Assembly: GCF_963678635.1 (NCBI RefSeq)
Contig: NC_087063.1
Span: 6,730,386-6,794,385 of the forward strand
Direction of reading: 5' to 3'
DNA: 64,000 bases
DNA from: Symsagittifera roscoffensis
Taxonomy: Eukaryota; Xenacoelomorpha; Acoela; Convolutidae
Shown one piece after another: positions 23,826 to 35,837 of the stretch. Below the pieces are notes generated by a model. That model was not told where the DNA came from. It saw nothing but the letters and a program-made list of their open reading frames with translations, and did no database searches. The position numbers and the translations under genes are program-made. Within the stretch, counting starts at the first letter, position 1, and each line of letters opens with the position of its first letter.

Positions 23826-23866
23826 TTCGTCGTTCCAACTTTGACCACTGATTTTCCAAATATCTT

Positions 23867-25185
23867 TCAGTAAAGAGGGGCCCTAACTGTGTATGGAGCT
23901 ACTAACCCAACAGGGTCAAACACAGAAGAGACGAAACTCGAGACGGTTCGTTGAGTTATTGCTTTATCGAGAGGACAATCCACGCCTCTGCTAACAACCA
24001 ATGGGTCTTTCACATGGTCCCACTTAAGACATAAGACGTGTGATGATTGTTCGGCACCGTTACATATTTCCTTGATGGGTGAAGACGAGGTTTCGGATTC
24101 CTCGGGGTTCATTGCTGAAGTGATTTCATCAGCATTACTGACAAATTTAGTCAAATTAAATCCTCCCAATTTTAGTAAGGAAACCAAATCTCGACTAATT
24201 TTAATTGCATGGGTAACGCTCTCGAATGAATCCAAGTAATCGTCCATGTAAAATTTTTCATTTACGACTGAGGCGGCCTCAGGGTATGTGGACATATTAT
24301 CAGTTGCTGTTTTTCGCAACGCGAAACTGGCGCACGAAGGCGAATCCCGTGCGCCGAATATATGGCGAGTGTACTGATGAACTGCCACATCGGAAGTGGT
24401 ATCCTCCCGCCACAAAAAAAACGGAGCGAAATTTGATCGCGAGCAAGGACTCCTACCTGGAGGAACATACCCTCTAAATCCGCGGAGACGGCGTACTTGT
24501 GTTGAGGGAATCGCAAAAGTACAAAAATTAAATTTTGGAGTAGGTCCCGACCCACCATTAAGGACTTTTTTAAGGATGTGACGTGAAACTTAGAAGCCCC
24601 ATTAAGGACTCGGCTCACCTTTCCCGGCTTATTCGGATTTACGACGGGATGATGCGGAAGATACCACTCGCGATCGGAATGCTTATGTGGGTCATGCGGT
24701 TCGACGGTAACGACATAGCTTTTCCTAATGTCCTCTTTAATTGTTTCTGCGTATCTTTCGCGCAGCTCAGGGTCTTTACTTAACCTTCTCTCCAATGTTT
24801 TAAATTGGGCGAGTGACGAGTAATAAATGTTTGGAAGACTGACATTACTATCAATCCAAAGCATAGGCACAATGTATCTTTCGCCATTGTGAACGGTTTC
24901 AGAATTTAGGATGGATAAAGCATGTTTATCCGCGGCGGAACGGGCATCGACTTGTTTGAAAGCACCATGCGATTCCAACTCGTACCAGGATTTTATCTGG
25001 TCGGTCAGAGAAGAATCTTCAACAACACTCTTGAAACACGAAGAAGTAGAATTAACGGACGGCGGCAACGGACCACTAATGACCCAACCTATCGGTAGGC
25101 GAACGGAACACGGTGAGTTTTTATCATCTCCCAAGTCTAACGGCGTGGTAATAGTCTTGTCCGATAATAACTTCAAGATCCTCAT
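23867..25185 (-). pseudogene. BEL/Pao reverse transcriptase
   Basis: Two overlapping frames (24262-25185 and 23867-24415). The first has L-P-I-G-W-V-I-S-G-P-L, the W-Y-L-P-H-H-P-V-V block, R-V-L-N-G-A-S, and S-A-D-L-E-G-M-F-L-Q-V, the RT palm strand with the first catalytic Asp. The second has F-G-A-R-D-S-P-S-C-A and the active site F-Y-M-D-D-Y-L (24233-24253). A frameshift at about 24400 separates them. The Y-M-D-D pair and the palm Asp are intact, so the defect lies in the frame rather than the active site. Confidence 0.88.
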
Positions 25186-25251
25186 AAGTATATTCAGTGG
25201 GCTTAATAGGTGCTAATTATGGATATTTATTCTGCAAATCAACAATATTGA

Positions 25252-25896
25252 TTAATTCGGAACCAATCCGAATATTGTCTTTAGCATATGCACAGAGAGA
25301 AAATACGAAATCACTATTATTCGGCTCGGAGGAAACTGTAAACTTGACCTTCTGAGTCTCAACAACGGTGGTGAATTGAAACCACTAATTGACAAGTTAA
25401 CGGGCTCCCCTACTAAGCCGAGACGGTTTACGAGTGACGAAGACACCCAGGAGTGAGTCGATGCACTATCACAAAGAACCAACGTCAGGAGGCTGGTTAC
25501 ATCCGAGGATACACCAAGTGTTGCAATTGGCAACAACCCTTTAGAAGATTCAATGTCATGTACATCACTAACAGCGGCATGGGTGGAAGTGTTTGTATTC
25601 TCCTTGGATTTGTTTGTTCCAGCCTTATTCGAGACATTTGAATTTTCCTTCCGAGGAAATATTCTTTCGGCTCCATGGAGCAAGACATTATGTGTGCTAT
25701 CACACTCTGGCTTCGGGCACTTTTTCGCTCTAGAACATTGCTGGAAACTATGATTGCTATTGAGGCAAGCGAAGCAAAGTTTCTGTTCAGCTACGTATTT
25801 TGCTCGCTGAGTAGCATTCTTTTCCTTAAAAACAGTACAATTCCACCATGCATGACTACCCTTACACAAAACGCACGGCGGAAACTTAGACTTTTA
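25252..25896 (-). pseudogene. BEL/Pao zinc knuckles and protease
   Basis: Two zinc-knuckle-like motifs, C-V-L-C-K-G-S-H-A-W-W-N-C and C-F-A-C-L-N-S-N-H-S-F-Q-Q-C, are followed by the aspartic-protease-like V-L-C-D-S-A-S-T-H-S-W-V and N-R-L-G-L. In BEL elements the D-S-A/D-S-G triad sits here. An in-frame TAA at about 25894 splits it from the Gag piece upstream, and the frame is lost at its 3' end. Confidence 0.85.
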
Positions 25897-26804
25897 CTGA
25901 GCTTTACTAGTTACCTGGCTATTGGCTGCAAAAATTTTAGTTGTTTTTGGTTTAACTGGCTCCTCGTTTTTTGCCTTAGAGTTGAGTAAACGTAATCTTT
26001 CATGCCCCTCGGCCTTTTCTTTCAACCAGTTGTTAAAGTCTAAGAGTGTTGGTCGCTGCCAATTTTGTCTAACAGTATGCATTGATCAAGCCTCCTTGAG
26101 GTTAGGCGGAAGTTTATTAACAGCTTGGTTTAACAGGTTAACACTCTTTAGTTCATCGTTGAAAGACAATGATTTGAAAACTGCTACGAGGCCAGATATG
26201 GCAGAGGAGAATCTAATGATGTTTTCCGAATTGTGCATCTTAAGTGGAGGAAAAGTGTTCAGCTAATCAAGATGCGCACCAACAATAGCATGTGGTTGCC
26301 CAAACTTCCGTTGCAAGGTGGCCAGTGCATCCTTGTACATAACGCCACTATAACTAAACTCCGCAATTGCGGCTTTTGCTTTGCCTGTGACGAGCCTTTT
26401 TAAGTATGTCAGGTTCGTATCATCGGATCATCGTATCATCTGAGAACAGCGGAATCAACGGTGGACTTAAACTGACCAAACCATTCGTGCCAGTTTAACG
26501 GGTTGCCGTCAAACTGGGCTAACTTCCATTCAGGAAGATGATCTTTTCGGCTATGCATCAATAATTCCGCCAATTCACGAGCGGAGAGAGGTCGATCCGA
26601 TGAACAACCTTGGTTCGGATAAGCGGAAGACGGTGCGTAGTCTTCGTTGACTGGCTGATAACCAGTATTAGTATGATTGACAAAATGCGGAACATGTTGT
26701 GGATGAACTGGGGGAGTATTAAAATACACAGTCCCACCACTAGTATACGGAGCGGCGGTGTTACACGATGGGACAACAGTTGTCACATTAGAAAAAATTT
26801 TCAA
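25894..26804 (-). pseudogene. BEL/Pao Gag, central part (DUF1759-like)
   Basis: BEL Gag wording is clear over several frames: L-P-E-W-K-L-A-Q-F-D-G-N-P-L-N-W-H-E-W-F, L-K-R-L-V-T-G-K-A-K-A-A-I-A-E-F, F-P-P-L-K-M-H-N-S, and N-W-Q-R-P-T-L-L-D-F-N-N-W-L-K-E-K-A-E. In-frame stops (near 26268, and a TGA near 26092 where Trp is expected) and a frameshift near 26440 disable it. This region forms the particle shell in active elements. Confidence 0.85.
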
Positions 26805-28272
26805 GCATTACAACACTGAGCAGGCGCGACGATCGCCATAAGTTTGCATCACTTGTGTAGTAATCGTTGATATTAGGTGACACAGTATGCGGAACAAAGG
26901 GAAGATTAGGTTGCGTCTGGACTGGCGCTGCATGGCAATTAGATGCCGAAAATAAAACCGGCGTTGTGTTTACTCCAGAAGATGAGAAGCCACCACCAGC
27001 AAATGCAGGTGACAAAGAAACAAAACCAGAACCGGGTTGTGCCGATAACATTGGGACAGGTAATGATTCCGGCTGCGCGATGGCAAAACTACCATTAGTT
27101 ATGTTTGAACTCATGGTCTGTAAAGGAACAGCAGACTGTGGTGGTAACAGGTGTGCACTAGAATGCATATTGTTAACTGGGAATGGACCAGTAGCTTGCA
27201 ATGGCAAAAGGCTTGCACTGCCAAATTGAGGCATAGCCCGATGACCATAACTATGGATTCCAGGGTCACTCAATGCTGTGTGCTCATGGTTATGACTATT
27301 ACTGGTGTGAATTGAATGAGCAAGGATGGCGGAAGTCGTCGGTCCTGACGAAATGGGTACAGGAGTGAAGGCCAGCAAACCTGGCGCACTAACAACGTCA
27401 GGAGGTGCCTGTGAACTAACAGAGTCTACCCAATCATTAGTCCGATCGGTTGCTACTTTTGAAATAGGTTGACTTACTCCTGTCGAGTTACTTTCCGCTA
27501 CCTTCTCGCTAACCTCAGACGAACTTTCCTCAAGTTCAAACGCTTTCAGTTCCATTTCAATTAGTTGCTTTTTATTACTTTCAGCCAATTGCTCTAGTTC
27601 CAGCTGACTTTGTTCGAACTTACGACGGTTCTCTTGCTCTTTAGGTCTTAAAGATACTTGATACTGCCTTTCCAGCTCCTCATGGCGTCGTTTTACTAAA
27701 GCTAATTCATGCCGTTTCTCACTTGATGACATAGTGCGAACAGTCGACGTATGAAGAGTGGAAGCAAATTTATCAGACTTATGTGAGTCAAACTTTCTAC
27801 TATCCTTAGACTTATTAGAGACCTTAGACCTATTTTCAGATACTCGTGCTTCTGAATTTCTTGTTTTGTGCGAGCGTGAGGATGTCTCAGACCTAGTTTG
27901 TTGTAAAAATCCCTTGCTCCCTGTATTGCCGGCTGCTGGAAATGACGAAGGTTCAAGGCTCATCTTGTAACTCTGAACTTCGCTCATTATCTCATCGTTC
28001 ATTTCGGTTACTTTCTTAAGCCAAAGGTCTTGCTGAGCAATAATTTTTTCAGGGTTTTCCGTTTTTCCCGCTAACCTAATTAACTGCTCATTGACGTCGA
28101 CAGCTTTTTCCAACGCAATTTTACATTTGTAAACAGCCTTACCAATTTTTGTGGTGCGACTTTTATTCTCAATGTACTCAAGTAATAATGAGTGACCTTT
28201 AAGCAGCTCATTTTCTAGATTTAGACGGGTTTCGAATAACTTGCGTATCTTACTTTGGAGTTTTTCTTCCAT
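26788..28272 (-). pseudogene. BEL/Pao Gag, N-terminal part
   Basis: An open frame of about 494 codons from ATG at 28270-28272. It has a helical N-terminal region (about residues 1-110), a basic S/K/R-rich stretch, a coiled coil (about 190-250, E-R-Q-Y-Q-V-S...Q-L-E-Q-L-A-E), and a Pro/Ser/Gly-rich tail. A frameshift near 26790-26804 separates it from the DUF1759-like part. The N-terminal frame itself is uninterrupted. Confidence 0.75.
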
Positions 28273-28524
28273 GTTTTTCACAAATTGACAATATGCTCAC
28301 TTATGGAAAACAATCAATTAAACGAGATACTGTTTTGGTACGTAATTAAGTTTGCATTATTAAATCAACATTAGTTTACAAGATGGGGGAACTTGACGTC
28401 TCAAATCTTCTGCCTGAAGCCTATTTTTCATAGCTTTCTGAGCTTTGAGGGGTAAGCGGTTCCGCTTCTTACGTGTTTTAAAGATGTTAAGATTAGCGCT
28501 ATAACGCCTTAGAAGGAGGAGAAT

Positions 28525-28676
28525 CTTTATCTCTAAGCGTAAGGCTAAGGACCAGGTACTAATTGAGAAGTACAAAGAGCTGCACCAGCCTCCTTCCCTT
28601 GAGTTAAAGATTCTGGTGCAGCTCTTTGTACTTCTCAATTAGTACCTGGTCCTTAGCCTTACGCTTAGAGATAAAG
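28525..28676. repeat. Perfect 63-bp inverted repeat (hairpin) in the BEL leader
   Basis: Arm 28525-28587 is the exact reverse complement of arm 28614-28676, with a 26-bp loop. Similarity stops abruptly on both sides. Confidence 0.95.
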
Positions 28677-29112
28677 TCTTTAACGACTTTCAGAACGAGA
28701 ATACCTGTCGAACCTGAACTTTCCTCTATATCCTCGGTTCCGTTCCGTCTACAGTATACGATCGCACAAATGTTGGTCCTATACCTTAATAATAAATTGA
28801 CAAGTTGCTCACTACTCAGCTTGCGGTTATTGTTGCTGCAGTGCCTACTTATCAAGTTATTAATGGCGTCGTAACAAATTACAAAGTCGTTACGGTGCTA
28901 CAAGTAGTTATGAAGGTAGTACTGTACTGTTTTTTGAGAGTCCCTAGCGTTAAAGTTCAAACTTAAACCTGGCTTTGTAAAGCAAGTATCTTTGACGCGC
29001 TTCTGGGACGGAGCGGGAAGTTTTCGGAGCGCGTGATCCAAGGAACTAGCTCCTAGAATGAATACCATACACTTAGGGGACCAAATTACAAGTCTTCGTT
29101 ACGCTTCAGTAC

Positions 29113-29431
29113 CAATGGGGTTGGAAAATTAAGAAGGTCGGTTGAACTCCAACAACACACACGGAGTAAACCTGAGGATGAAAGAATTCAAGTGAACTCA
29201 CTTAATATCACCGTACCTGACCACTTAACAATACTTTCACGCAACGAAGTCAATAATCGGACGTGCTGAAACGGATTTGATTTACTTGAAGCGAACTGGC
29301 TTTCAGTTTCACCAATGGTGGGTGGGGGATCAGGCAAATTGGTTAAGTTCCAACAACACACGCGGAAGAAACCTGAGGATGAAAAAACTCAACTTAATTT
29401 GCCTGATATTTCACTACCAGACCACTTAACA
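29113..29431. repeat. Imperfect direct repeat of ~118 bp, 200 bp apart
   Basis: 29113-29230 and 29313-29431 share CAATGG, CCAACAACACAC, AAACCTGAGGATGAAA and GACCACTTAACA in the same order. Confidence 0.8.
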
Positions 29432-30335
29432 TAAGGTTGGTGTCATCTTACAGCACTTGGTGTCATCTTATCGCAGAATTCTGGAGAAGTTTTGAGGATT
29501 TTTTGGCAATTTTTTAGTTTTTTCACAAAATTTTTCAGATAATTTTGGTCAGCAGGTTCGAGTCATAAACCAATCTAAAAAACTAGTCCAGTACCTCTTG
29601 TCTATGTTCCGATTTCACAGATTAATATTCCGTTCACATATATCCAAAAAATTTTGGTATCGAGAAAAAATGTCAAGTCAGTTTGTATATGTACCGACTG
29701 TGAGATATTTCAGTTCAACGGAACTGTCCAAAAATTTTGGGAATTGAGAAAAATTACCGGGGGCTAGCTTGCGGGAAAATTTCTAGCACATATGACATCG
29801 TATATAAGTTTAAAGCACGAATGTAGAGTTTTAAAAGTTTTGGAAACGTCTTACAGTTTTTAATTGGAGATTGGCGACACCTGTTTCGGGTTTTTTTTCC
29901 CGTCAGTCACAGAGCTGTTGTTCAACAATCACGTAGACCAGTCCTCACAAGACCTCTGTTGTTGACATTCTGAAGATCTGCAGGTGACATCATGACTGAT
30001 CAAGTTCTCACTTCTCTAGAATTCTTGATGTCGTCCATACTTCGAAATTCGACGAAAATTTGCTGTTAACTTCAGGTAAACAGCCAAACTCGTTCTAGAC
30101 AACCGGATTCGTGTTTAGCTCTCGTTATAGTAATCGTCTTGATTGTGACCAGCATCTGCCGGCATTGGAGCTTTTACTGAGATGCGAACTTCAACGTTCA
30201 TAAAGTTTCTCAGTTGTGTGTAGATTGTGTATAGATAGATGCAGAAGAGAACACCCGAATTATGCTTTTGTTTTGCGCATTTCTTGGTGTTGCTGGACCG
30301 AATTCGTGATTTCCCTTGTTAATAGAGTAACTATA

Positions 30336-30350
30336 CCTTGTGGGGTGCCA
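30336..30350 (-). promoter_or_regulatory. BEL/Pao tRNA primer-binding site
   Basis: On the minus strand TGGCACCCCACAAGG lies 3 nt inside the 5' LTR. TGG pairs with the CCA end of a tRNA. I cannot say which tRNA. Confidence 0.7.
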
Positions 30351-30353
30351 AAT

Positions 30354-30813
30354 TGTGCGCTCTAATCTGCAAAACTGAATAAAACGGCTCGGCAAATAAT
30401 TGTTTTAACTCGTAGTATTCTCAGCAATACATACATTCATCATCATTAATTTAAAAGCCAACATTTCACACAACTCACTTTCATAATTTAAACAATCCAC
30501 AGTTTCAATAAACAAATTGGTGCAAGCTAGCCACACGAACCGGTCGGTAATGTCCTTGAGACAAATTGCTCTTTATGGCGGTCAGCCTTAATCAAGGCTG
30601 AACCGAATTAGAACCAAAAAACAGTAAAAAACGGTCAAATGGGGCTATAGCCCCTCGGGTCTACATGTTTTAAGGTCTGCATATGGGTGGACTCGAACCC
30701 GGTTGACCGGCGTGAGAGTATTGCCTCTAGGCCGCTCGGCCAACTGTAATTGTTTTATATGTATTTCTACTCTTGTTTTATATGCATCTATACTCTACAT
30801 TTGCTTTGCAACA
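30354..30813 (-). repeat. BEL/Pao 5' LTR
   Basis: 460 bp, partner of 21191-21650. It keeps the A-box and B-box tRNA-like segment. Confidence 0.95.
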
Positions 30814-32815
30814 AAAATGAATTTATAAAGAGCTGTTATTACCAAAAAAGAAAAAAAACTCAGATAATGTTCCGAACACATTCGCAAAAAAAAACAAAAA
30901 ATAGTGTCAAAGTTTACTAAAATAGTGTCGTTTTTGTACGTGTTGTGTTGATAAAACTATACACACGAGTAACAAGTTTGAAAATTAGGTCTTTTTTATG
31001 AGCTAGTTTTTTTTAAATTTTTTTTTCGAAGACAATTCTTGTCCCTTATGTAATTTCAAAATTTAAAAAAAATTACTTGCCAGGGAAGTTTCATATACAG
31101 CTTTCAACACTAGTTTTCTCTTAGAAATGTTAAGTTCTTTTGCCAAAAATGACCAATTTAACAAGTTATTTTACTTTATTTGGTCGAAATTCGAACTGGA
31201 CTTTAGGAAGTTTTTTTTGAAATTTTTTAATGTTCTCCGATTCAAGACTGAAAGGGCTCTAATATATTTTTCGAAATAGTCCGATAACTATTTGTAGTAT
31301 TTGACTTTGCGCGGAAAAAATCTAAAACACACCCTAATACAAAGCTCCCCATTCTCAATGGTCGGAACATTATGTAAAAGAATTCCAAAAAAGCAAATTT
31401 GCCTGCCGAGTGGAACATTTGTGAGCAAACAGCTTTTCATAGAAAGAGTCAGAAAAAAATCAACTTTCTCTTTTTCCACCTTTTTGTTTGTGTCTAATTG
31501 AGAAAACATAGCCAAATGACATTTGAAAAGAGTCAATGATTGATAAAAAAAGCAAAAACTTTTGCCTTGTTTTTCGAAAAAATTCCACCTTCAAAATTCA
31601 AAGAAAAAATTATTTTGCCACTAAACTATTCGAAATTCAATAACTTCTATGAATGTATCGATCAATAGATAAATTTTTGCTTCCGCTTAAAAATCTGAAA
31701 ACTAATTTTTATTTTCGAAACTAGAGGTCCAAATGTGATTCGAGATTGACTGAAAAAGTGAACAAGACTGCTCGTATATCAGGGCAAAGCCTTGAAAGTT
31801 CCGACTGTCCTTTAATTCATACGAATAATTTTTGGGAAAAAATTGTGAAAACCTATAAACTTTCGACAATATCAAAGTGTGAAGTTTTGATTCGTACAAA
31901 AATAATACGACCAATTACCTAACCACAATTCAATTTACCGATTTTATTGTGCGGGATATTTCGCCACGCATAAATAATTTGCGTTACGCATTAAGAATAA
32001 ACTCTTCAAAGCGCGCATTATTTAGTCAGAACACGGCCAATTTGGCATTTTTCAAACGCCCAGGATTTTACAAAAAATCGGATGTAAAATATCTGAACTC
32101 AGAAAGTCGATATCTTTGATGGGTTATAAAATTTTTGTTTAAAACTATTATTTGACTGAATTGAAAATTGACTGAATAAAACAAACCACACCAAGCATAA
32201 ATGTTCCGTTTTCTTCGAAAGTCGGAACAACCTAAGAGATCCGTTTTTGGGAGTAAAATTGTGTGCCTGAGTTTTGCATAACTATAAAACATCTATAAAA
32301 ATCCACTAAAACAGTTGCTAAAAAACTTCAGCAAGTTATGTTTTCAAAATTTTTTACCTAGTATCAACCCGATTTGAGAGAAACGCATTTTAAATTTCAA
32401 TTTTTTTGCGTTTTGTCCTGATAATTTACATCAGCACTGTATTTACTTCCATCGATTTGGCAATAACTGTGGAAAAATTTTTAAAAAAATTGGAACAGAC
32501 AAAGTCAATCAAAAAAAGCAACTGCCTGTTTCAAACAATTAAAGCGATGTTATTAAGCAGAAAGATTGTCTCAAGGTTAAGAAAAACTTCAAATTTGCTG
32601 ACAAAATGAGCTCAAATATGGTAGATTGCTATCTTTAATTAATTCTGCCTGTTCCAACTTTTTGCTAGAGAAAGTTGCAAAAATTCGAACAAACAATAAA
32701 TTACTAACAGACAAAGACCAATCAGCATATTGCTTACAGCATTTTTCTGAATTAAGTAATTTGGTCTTTGTAAATAATTCTGTATGTCCAAATTTTTTTT
32801 ACATATTGCAGTGTT
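30814..32815. other. AT-rich intronic sequence, no gene seen
   Basis: Low-complexity, T- and A-run-rich DNA. Short ORFs on both strands lack any recognisable motif. On the gene model it is part of the intron between exons D and C. Confidence 0.6.
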
Positions 32816-32816
32816 G

Positions 32817-33492
32817 ATAAGTTTTGTTACGTAATTATGTGATATTACGACTGAATAAGGGGGTCTATTCTCATGCGCGAAGGACCGAATGCGCGAAAAA
32901 ACTCGTGAGCAAATGACCGAAAATAAAATTAGCCGAAAGTCAAATCTTAAAAAGAAGCAATTGCCATTCAATTTAATGAAGCAATATTTTGCTTCTTTCA
33001 TAACTAAAGTCTTGAAATATAAAATTTGTTCCAATTCGTCGGCGTCAGTGACACTTTGGAATTTTTGCATTTTTCTGCCGTCTTTATATTCGGCAAATAT
33101 CAATACTCAGTCCCTAAAAATGTTTACTTTCTTTCCAAATTTTAGATTACTGAAATCTGATTGGCTGATTTTTATTTTCGCGCATTCGGTCCTTCGCGTA
33201 TGAGGAATTCCACCCTGAATAAGTTCTGTTATGTAATTAAGTTTTGTTACGTAATTAGGTGATGTTACGACTGAATAAGTTCTGTTACGTAATGAACTTT
33301 TGTTACGTAATTAGGTGATGTTACGAATGAATAAGTTATGTTACGTAATTAAGTTCTGTTACGTAATTAAGTTTTGTTACGTAATTAGGTGATGTTACGA
33401 CTGAATAAGTTCTTGTATGTAATTAAGTTTTGTTACGTAATTATGTGATGTTACGACTGAATAAGTTCTATTGCGTAATTAAGTTCTGTTAC
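32817..33492. repeat. TTACGTAATTA minisatellite (interrupted by the MITE)
   Basis: Units built from an ~18-bp core, GTTACGTAATTAAGTTCT, with GTTACGACTGAATAAG recurring at 33264, 33320, 33394 and 33450 (spacing 56, 74, 56). It runs up to the donor side of exon D, so the array lies at the start of the D-C intron. Confidence 0.85.
32860..33215. mobile_element. MITE with ~40-bp terminal inverted repeats and 8-bp TSD
   Basis: A 356-bp element. The left end has CGCGAAGGACCGAATGCGCG (32876-32895), and the right end has the same 20-mer in reverse complement. Perfect 8-bp direct repeats TGAATAAG flank it (32852-32859 and 33216-33223). It has no transposase. It is inserted in a unit of the surrounding minisatellite, which shows the unoccupied sequence. 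Confidence 0.85.
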
Positions 33493-33606
33493 GTTTGGTT
33501 GTCGGTGGGGACTGGGTTGTTTAGGGTGAGGATCTGGGTGCGTAGCATGTTGTATACTTGTGGATCCACCACCCGAGTTGCCAGTCTGTAAATCTGAGTC
33601 TCATTC
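33493..33606 (-). CDS. Host-gene exon D (extracellular segment)
   Basis: A 114-bp minus-strand exon. The acceptor is very good, ...GTTGTTTTTGTTTGCAG (intron end at 33607), and the donor is AAAC|GTAACA (intron start at 33492). It is a phase 2-2 exon, 38 codons in length, encoding N-E-T-Q-I-Y-R-L-A-T-R-V-V-D-P-Q-V-Y-N-M and N-N-P-V-P-T-D-N-Q. Its phase-2 end (AC) joins the phase-2 start of exon C (G) to give Thr. Upstream exons must exist, but I could not find them to the right. The family is unknown. Confidence 0.62.
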
Positions 33607-35837
33607 CTGCAAACAAAAACAACATTTTTCTATCATATTCTTAGAGGTACAGGAGTACATTGGAGGTTTATTTTTTGAAAAAATAGCTATGATACAGTCA
33701 GCTCAACTTTCGAATTTTAAAGAAAAAATAGGTGTCCCTAAAGCTGTTTCAATTTCTAGAACAACTAACGGTAGACATTTTTTTGACAAAGCTATACCAA
33801 TTTGGAAAAAAATGATAAATAAGTCATTTTTTATATTTCGCTGGGAAATCTGAAAATCAAAATCCACTTTCGAATCTAGAAATTGATCAACATCACGATC
33901 TTTACACTTTTGCTATTCGATAGTGGAGTTTGCCATTCTGTTAACCAAGGAAATGAACTGAATTTTAAAAGGTTGCCAAAGTCAAACCGCGAAAAAGTAA
34001 ATTTGAGCCTGAGCATTTGAAAAGGTTTTTCCTGAAAAAAAACAACAGAAATTATCGCGACCTATAAAAGAGTCTGAGCTGTTTATTGACTCTAATTGAA
34101 CTGAACTTTTAAAAAAAAGTAGAATTTTGTGGCCTGAACTAATTTAGAAACTTTTCCTGAAAAAATTACAAAAAAAAATCCTTGCGATATGTGTTAGAGT
34201 CTGAAATACGTTCATCAACTAAAAAAATAGACTAAAACATTTGATAGATGACATTTTTGTAATCAAATCAAATTGCAATTGACGAACACTTAATGAATGG
34301 GCGCAATTTATAATAATCCGCAACTAGTTCGGAAAATCTGCGTTCGGAGGTAAACTTTGTTCACGTTTTTGCACCGATTGACTTTTTGTTGTTTGGAGCG
34401 TAATCTACGTACGTTTTGACGAATGAATTTGAATTGAATTTAAAATATAGCCAGCAGACTGTTGGAAAAAATCACGGGACGCAAGTAAACGGAAAAAAAT
34501 ACAAATTTATTTTTCAAAAAAATCAAACTTTCGAATTTCTACGAATAAAAAAAAGATGACCCTACATTTCTTCAAATTTTAAAAACAATTTGTGATACAC
34601 ATTTTATTGATTAAAATAATCCAATTGAAAATTTGATCAATAGAAAAACATTTATTTCGCTGAAAAAATCGAGAATTAAATTCTACCTACAAAACTAGAA
34701 TTCGATAAGGTTTTGCCTGAACTTTACCTTAACGCTGTTCGATAGTCGGAGACGAGGTTCTCCTTCGTTTTAACGATGAAAATGAGCTACATTTAAAAAA
34801 ATCAAAAGTCAACCGTGAAAAAAAAATTGTTTTAAAAAATTTCAGAATTTCACGAAAAAAAAGAAAATAAAGTCTTTGCAAGCTATATAAGAGTTTAATA
34901 GGTTCACCTTATCTGGAAAATCAATTCGCGAAAGATCAAACAATGAGATCTATTCCTGAAAAATTGTTAATACGACCTAAAGATTGGTTTTTACTATTTT
35001 CATTGACAATTAATAATGATTAAACTAGATTGTCAAAGAATACAATTCTAGGATTTTTTTACAAGCTTCCTGCAATACTATAAAAAATGCCCCAGCTGAA
35101 AGATTAAGAAGGTTTTTTTTTCTTATGAACATTCATAATAGAAAAACCAATATTGAAAAACAAAGCCAATATAATATATTGAATTTTTTCAAGAAAAACG
35201 GTTGTCGAGAAACTCTTCCTATATAGAATTGGCATGACAAATGTTTTTAGCCGATTGAAATCAACCTCAGCTCCGAGAATTTTACTATTCATTTTTTTAA
35301 ACAAAGATATGTATTTTAACGAAAGAAGGTCTACCCGGGTTGAAGTCCCACCGTTATTTATTGCTTTTGCTGTAGTATACCATTGATAGCTGTTTTCCAG
35401 CGCTGATTCATGTATAATGCAGAATTTTTTGTATAGCTAAGCTTGCGATTTTTCAGAGCTACTTCAGTAAGGATTCCGTAGAAAATCATCGCTAAAACTT
35501 AAGAAATTGTAAGTTATTTTTCTAGCTTTCAAATGGAAAATTTAGTTGATAAGGCTTTTAATTTGAGAGCTCCTAACAGTTGTTAGCAAAGAAGTAGCTT
35601 ATATGTCTACAAACGGAAGGTTGAGCGATCGAACCCCTGTAAGAGCACAATTTTTGTTCGCTTTGATAAGTTTTTATCGCTGTTTCATCGCTGAAAAGAA
35701 GTCAAGTTAGCGATAATTTATTGATTTATTGATAAAATTTGCTATTTTGGCAATGAACATCGATAATTCATCAATGGCGATCGCTGTTTTTTTTTCAAAT
35801 TTTTGTCGCCAATTTTCAATGTGAGCTCAACACGGGT
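33607..35837. other. AT-rich sequence, no gene seen
   Basis: A/T-run-rich DNA with only short, featureless ORFs. It is probably intron of the host gene upstream of exon D. No further exon with good splice sites was recognised. Confidence 0.55.

Larger units (their letters stand above)
28273..30335 (-). other. BEL/Pao 5' leader
   Basis: A long (~2.06 kb) stretch between the primer site and gag. It holds a perfect 63-bp inverted repeat (28525-28676) and a direct repeat of about 118 bp (29113-29230 and 29313-29431). Two short minus-strand ORFs (28360-28638 and 28604-28855) share a stretch because of the inverted repeat. I recognise no product in them. Confidence 0.6.
21191..30813 (-). mobile_element. 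BEL/Pao LTR retrotransposon, full length but defective
   Basis: A 9,623-bp element on the minus strand. Two 460-bp LTRs (21191-21650 and 30354-30813) run TGTGCG...GCAACA on + and are flanked by the perfect 5-bp duplication AAAAT (21186-21190 and 30814-30818). A primer-binding site (30336-30350) and a polypurine tract (21651-21661) sit beside the correct LTRs. The domain order Gag, zinc knuckles, protease, RT, RNase H, integrase is BEL/Pao. Several stops and frameshifts break it. The LTRs differ at about a dozen positions by eye, so the insertion is moderately old. It lies in the intron between host exons D and C, in the same orientation as the gene. Confidence 0.95.

Noticed and set aside
33560-33853. 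97-aa plus-strand ORF
   Set aside because: It overlaps exon D on the other strand and runs on into A/T-rich low-complexity sequence with no motif.
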